Assembly (NCBI GenBank): GCA_030536165.1
Contig: JAUNQM010000169.1
Location: forward strand, 1 to 5,572
Origin: Prevotellaceae bacterium
Lineage (GTDB): Bacteria > Bacteroidota > Bacteroidia > Bacteroidales > Bacteroidaceae
DNA: 5,572 bases
Direction of reading: 5' to 3'
Shown here: piece after piece, positions 4,794 through 5,572 of the stretch
How positions within the stretch are numbered: position 1 is the first letter of the stretch
Layout of the letters: every line of letters begins with the position of its first letter
Notes under the pieces: model-generated
Database searches by the model: none
What the model was told of the DNA's origin: nothing
What the model saw: the letters and a program-made list of their open reading frames with translations, nothing else
Position numbers and translations under genes: made by a program

Positions 4794-5144
4794 ATGTTAT
4801 CAAGCGAGAAAAACATTGAGCAGGTTGCACTGCTCATTGAGCGACTGAAGCGGTATCTTGAACTTAAAGGCGAGTACTTTAAGTTCGATGCCGTTGAGAA
4901 GATTATCAAGCTGCTGACCGCTTTTGCATCGGCAGCCATACTTCTCGTGCTTTTCTTTACTTTTCTTTTCTACCTTGCATTCGCAGTGGCTTCATGGCTT
5001 GCACCATCACTCGGCACTGCGGGAGGTTTCTGTGCAGTGGCAGGTCTCTATTTGTTGCTGTTTATCCTCGTTGTAATCTTCCGCAAGGCATGGATAGAAA
5101 GGCCTATACTTCGATTCATAACACGCCTGTTCTTAAACAATTAA
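4794..5144 (+). CDS. Two-TM phage-holin-family / DUF1469 (YqjE-like) membrane protein
   Basis: This 116-aa membrane protein resembles the putative Holin-X / holin superfamily III group (DUF1469), to which E. coli YqjE belongs. Seen: an amphipathic, charged N-terminal helix (about 5-36, IEQVALLIERLKRYLELKGEY core), a first long transmembrane helix at about 40-67, a short SLGTAGG turn (72-78), a second transmembrane helix at about 79-96, and a basic C-terminal tail (97-116, RKAWIERPILRFITRLF). Despite the family name there is no phage gene nearby, so a lysis role is not supported; it reads as a chromosomal membrane protein. The ATG at 4794 follows the YtxH stop by 14 nt, and the next gene starts 3 nt after this stop, which strongly suggests a single transcript and likely translational coupling. 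The family match is by topology and recognisable pattern, not by search. Confidence 0.75.
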   Translation: MLSSEKNIEQVALLIERLKRYLELKGEYFKFDAVEKIIKLLTAFASAAILLVLFFTFLFYLAFAVASWLAPSLGTAGGFCAVAGLYLLLFILVVIFRKAWIERPILRFITRLFLNN

Positions 5145-5147
5145 GCC

Positions 5148-5390
5148 ATGACAATACGTACACTCGACGACATCAGAGTCAAGAAGGAGAGCATCAATAG
5201 CAAGCTCAAGACCAATGAGGCGGAGATTGCTGAATCATGGCGCGGGCTGTTTCATGCGCAGCGTCCATCGAATCGAGGCGAGATGTTTGCGCAGATTATC
5301 AGCAATTCGCTTACGGTGTATGACGGCTTTATGCTTGTACGCCGTCTGATGGGACGCAGCTCACGCAGGCGTAGCAAGTGGTTGTTTTGA
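5148..5390 (+). CDS. Conserved-type basic small protein, third gene of the membrane trio
   Basis: I do not recognise a named domain in this 80-aa protein. Residues 5-35 look like a charged helix that could form a coiled coil (DDIRVKKESINSKLKTNEAE), ending in a Trp-containing SWRGLF motif (30-35). A Pro/Asn-rich turn follows (39-44). Residues 46-68 are an amphipathic or weakly hydrophobic helix (MFAQIISNSLTVYDGFMLVR), and the tail (69-80) is strongly basic (RSSRRRSKW). No signal peptide is present. The ATG at 5148 lies only 3 nt after the upstream stop, and the terminator begins 30 nt past its own stop, so it belongs firmly to the trio. Its size, charged N-terminal helix ending in a Trp, basic character and position after a YqjE-like gene recall E. 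coli YqjK, but that is analogy, not demonstrated homology. It may associate peripherally with the membrane or with nucleic acid. Confidence 0.75.
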   Translation: MTIRTLDDIRVKKESINSKLKTNEAEIAESWRGLFHAQRPSNRGEMFAQIISNSLTVYDGFMLVRRLMGRSSRRRSKWLF

Positions 5391-5419
5391 GAAGCAATCG
5401 CTCGCGGCTTTAATCTTTA

Positions 5420-5464
5420 CAGCCCTCGGTTTCAGTTATTTCTGAAGTCGAGGGCTGCTTTTTT
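5420..5464 (+). terminator. Strong intrinsic terminator of the ytxH-like trio
   Basis: A 16-bp stem (5420-5435 with 5442-5457) has nine perfect outer pairs (CAGCCCTCG with CGAGGGCTG), two G-T pairs, five inner pairs (TTCAG with CTGAA) and a TTATTT loop. It is followed by C and six T residues (5459-5464). It starts 30 nt after the last stop codon of the trio. There is no matching A-tract on the left, so it should act on plus-strand transcripts only. Confidence 0.92.
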
Positions 5465-5560
5465 AGTCTGTGCTGAATCTTATCGGAACGCACGATGTTG
5501 CAAATACATTTACCACACATCCGATTGCCTTTTATAAGTCGTCGCATATACTCGAAAAAA

Positions 5561-5572
5561 GTTTTGCAAAAC
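5561..5572. repeat. Perfect 12-bp palindrome at the window edge
   Basis: GTTTTGCAAAAC is its own reverse complement and ends exactly at the last base, preceded by six A residues. It includes TTTG (5563-5566), which could be the -33 element of a promoter whose -7 part lies beyond the window. Bases 5465-5560 hold no gene or other structure that I can support. Confidence 0.4.

Noticed and set aside
4794..5144. Phage lysis holin or prophage remnant
   Set aside because: The family label includes holin-like proteins, but there are no endolysin, structural or integrase genes nearby and the operon context is chromosomal.
1..5572. Defence island, toxin-antitoxin system, retron or biosynthetic cluster
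   Set aside because: None of the proteins carries the relevant domains (no reverse transcriptase, nuclease-effector pairs, transposase or synthases); the window is mostly housekeeping.

Overview
The window looks like a chromosomal housekeeping region from a Bacteroidota bacterium, most likely the Prevotella/Bacteroides group. Three things point there. The protein sequences (RsfS, RuvX, deformylase and the FtsH N-terminus) read as Bacteroidales-type. Two promoters match the Bacteroidota sigma-ABfr consensus (TTTG, 19-21 nt, TAnnTTTG). The starts lack Shine-Dalgarno sequences, and several genes begin with GTG or TTG. This assignment is by recognition, not by database search.

Layout. Positions 1-967, minus strand: a promoter (937-967) drives rsfS (ribosome silencing factor, GTG start), followed after 108 bp by ftsH, whose first 148 codons are in the window. 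Positions 968-1222: a gene-free stretch with an AT-rich inverted repeat, a long interrupted palindrome (1093-1131) and a 14-bp hairpin just past the upstream gene (1165-1193). Positions 1223-4353, minus strand: four closely spaced genes transcribed in the order SPOR-domain lipoprotein, ruvX, def, secreted 12-TPR protein. Positions 4354-4563: a divergent intergenic region with a clear plus-strand promoter inside a 10-bp inverted repeat and a weaker minus-strand candidate. Positions 4564-5390, plus strand: three tightly packed small genes (YtxH-type membrane protein, two-TM holin-superfamily-III/YqjE-like protein, 80-aa basic protein), closed by a strong intrinsic terminator at 5420-5464. The last 108 bases are non-coding and end in a perfect palindrome.

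How the genes fit together. The minus-strand genes cover protein and ribosome quality control (RsfS, FtsH, deformylase), RNA/DNA maintenance (RuvX), a peptidoglycan-binding envelope lipoprotein and a periplasmic TPR scaffold. The plus-strand trio is a self-contained membrane-protein operon of unknown function. Its order and protein types recall Escherichia coli yqjD-yqjE-yqjK, and it is the least explained part of the window. I see no mobile element, CRISPR array, phage genes, toxin-antitoxin pair, tRNA or rRNA. Apart from that trio and several structured intergenic elements, the region looks ordinary.
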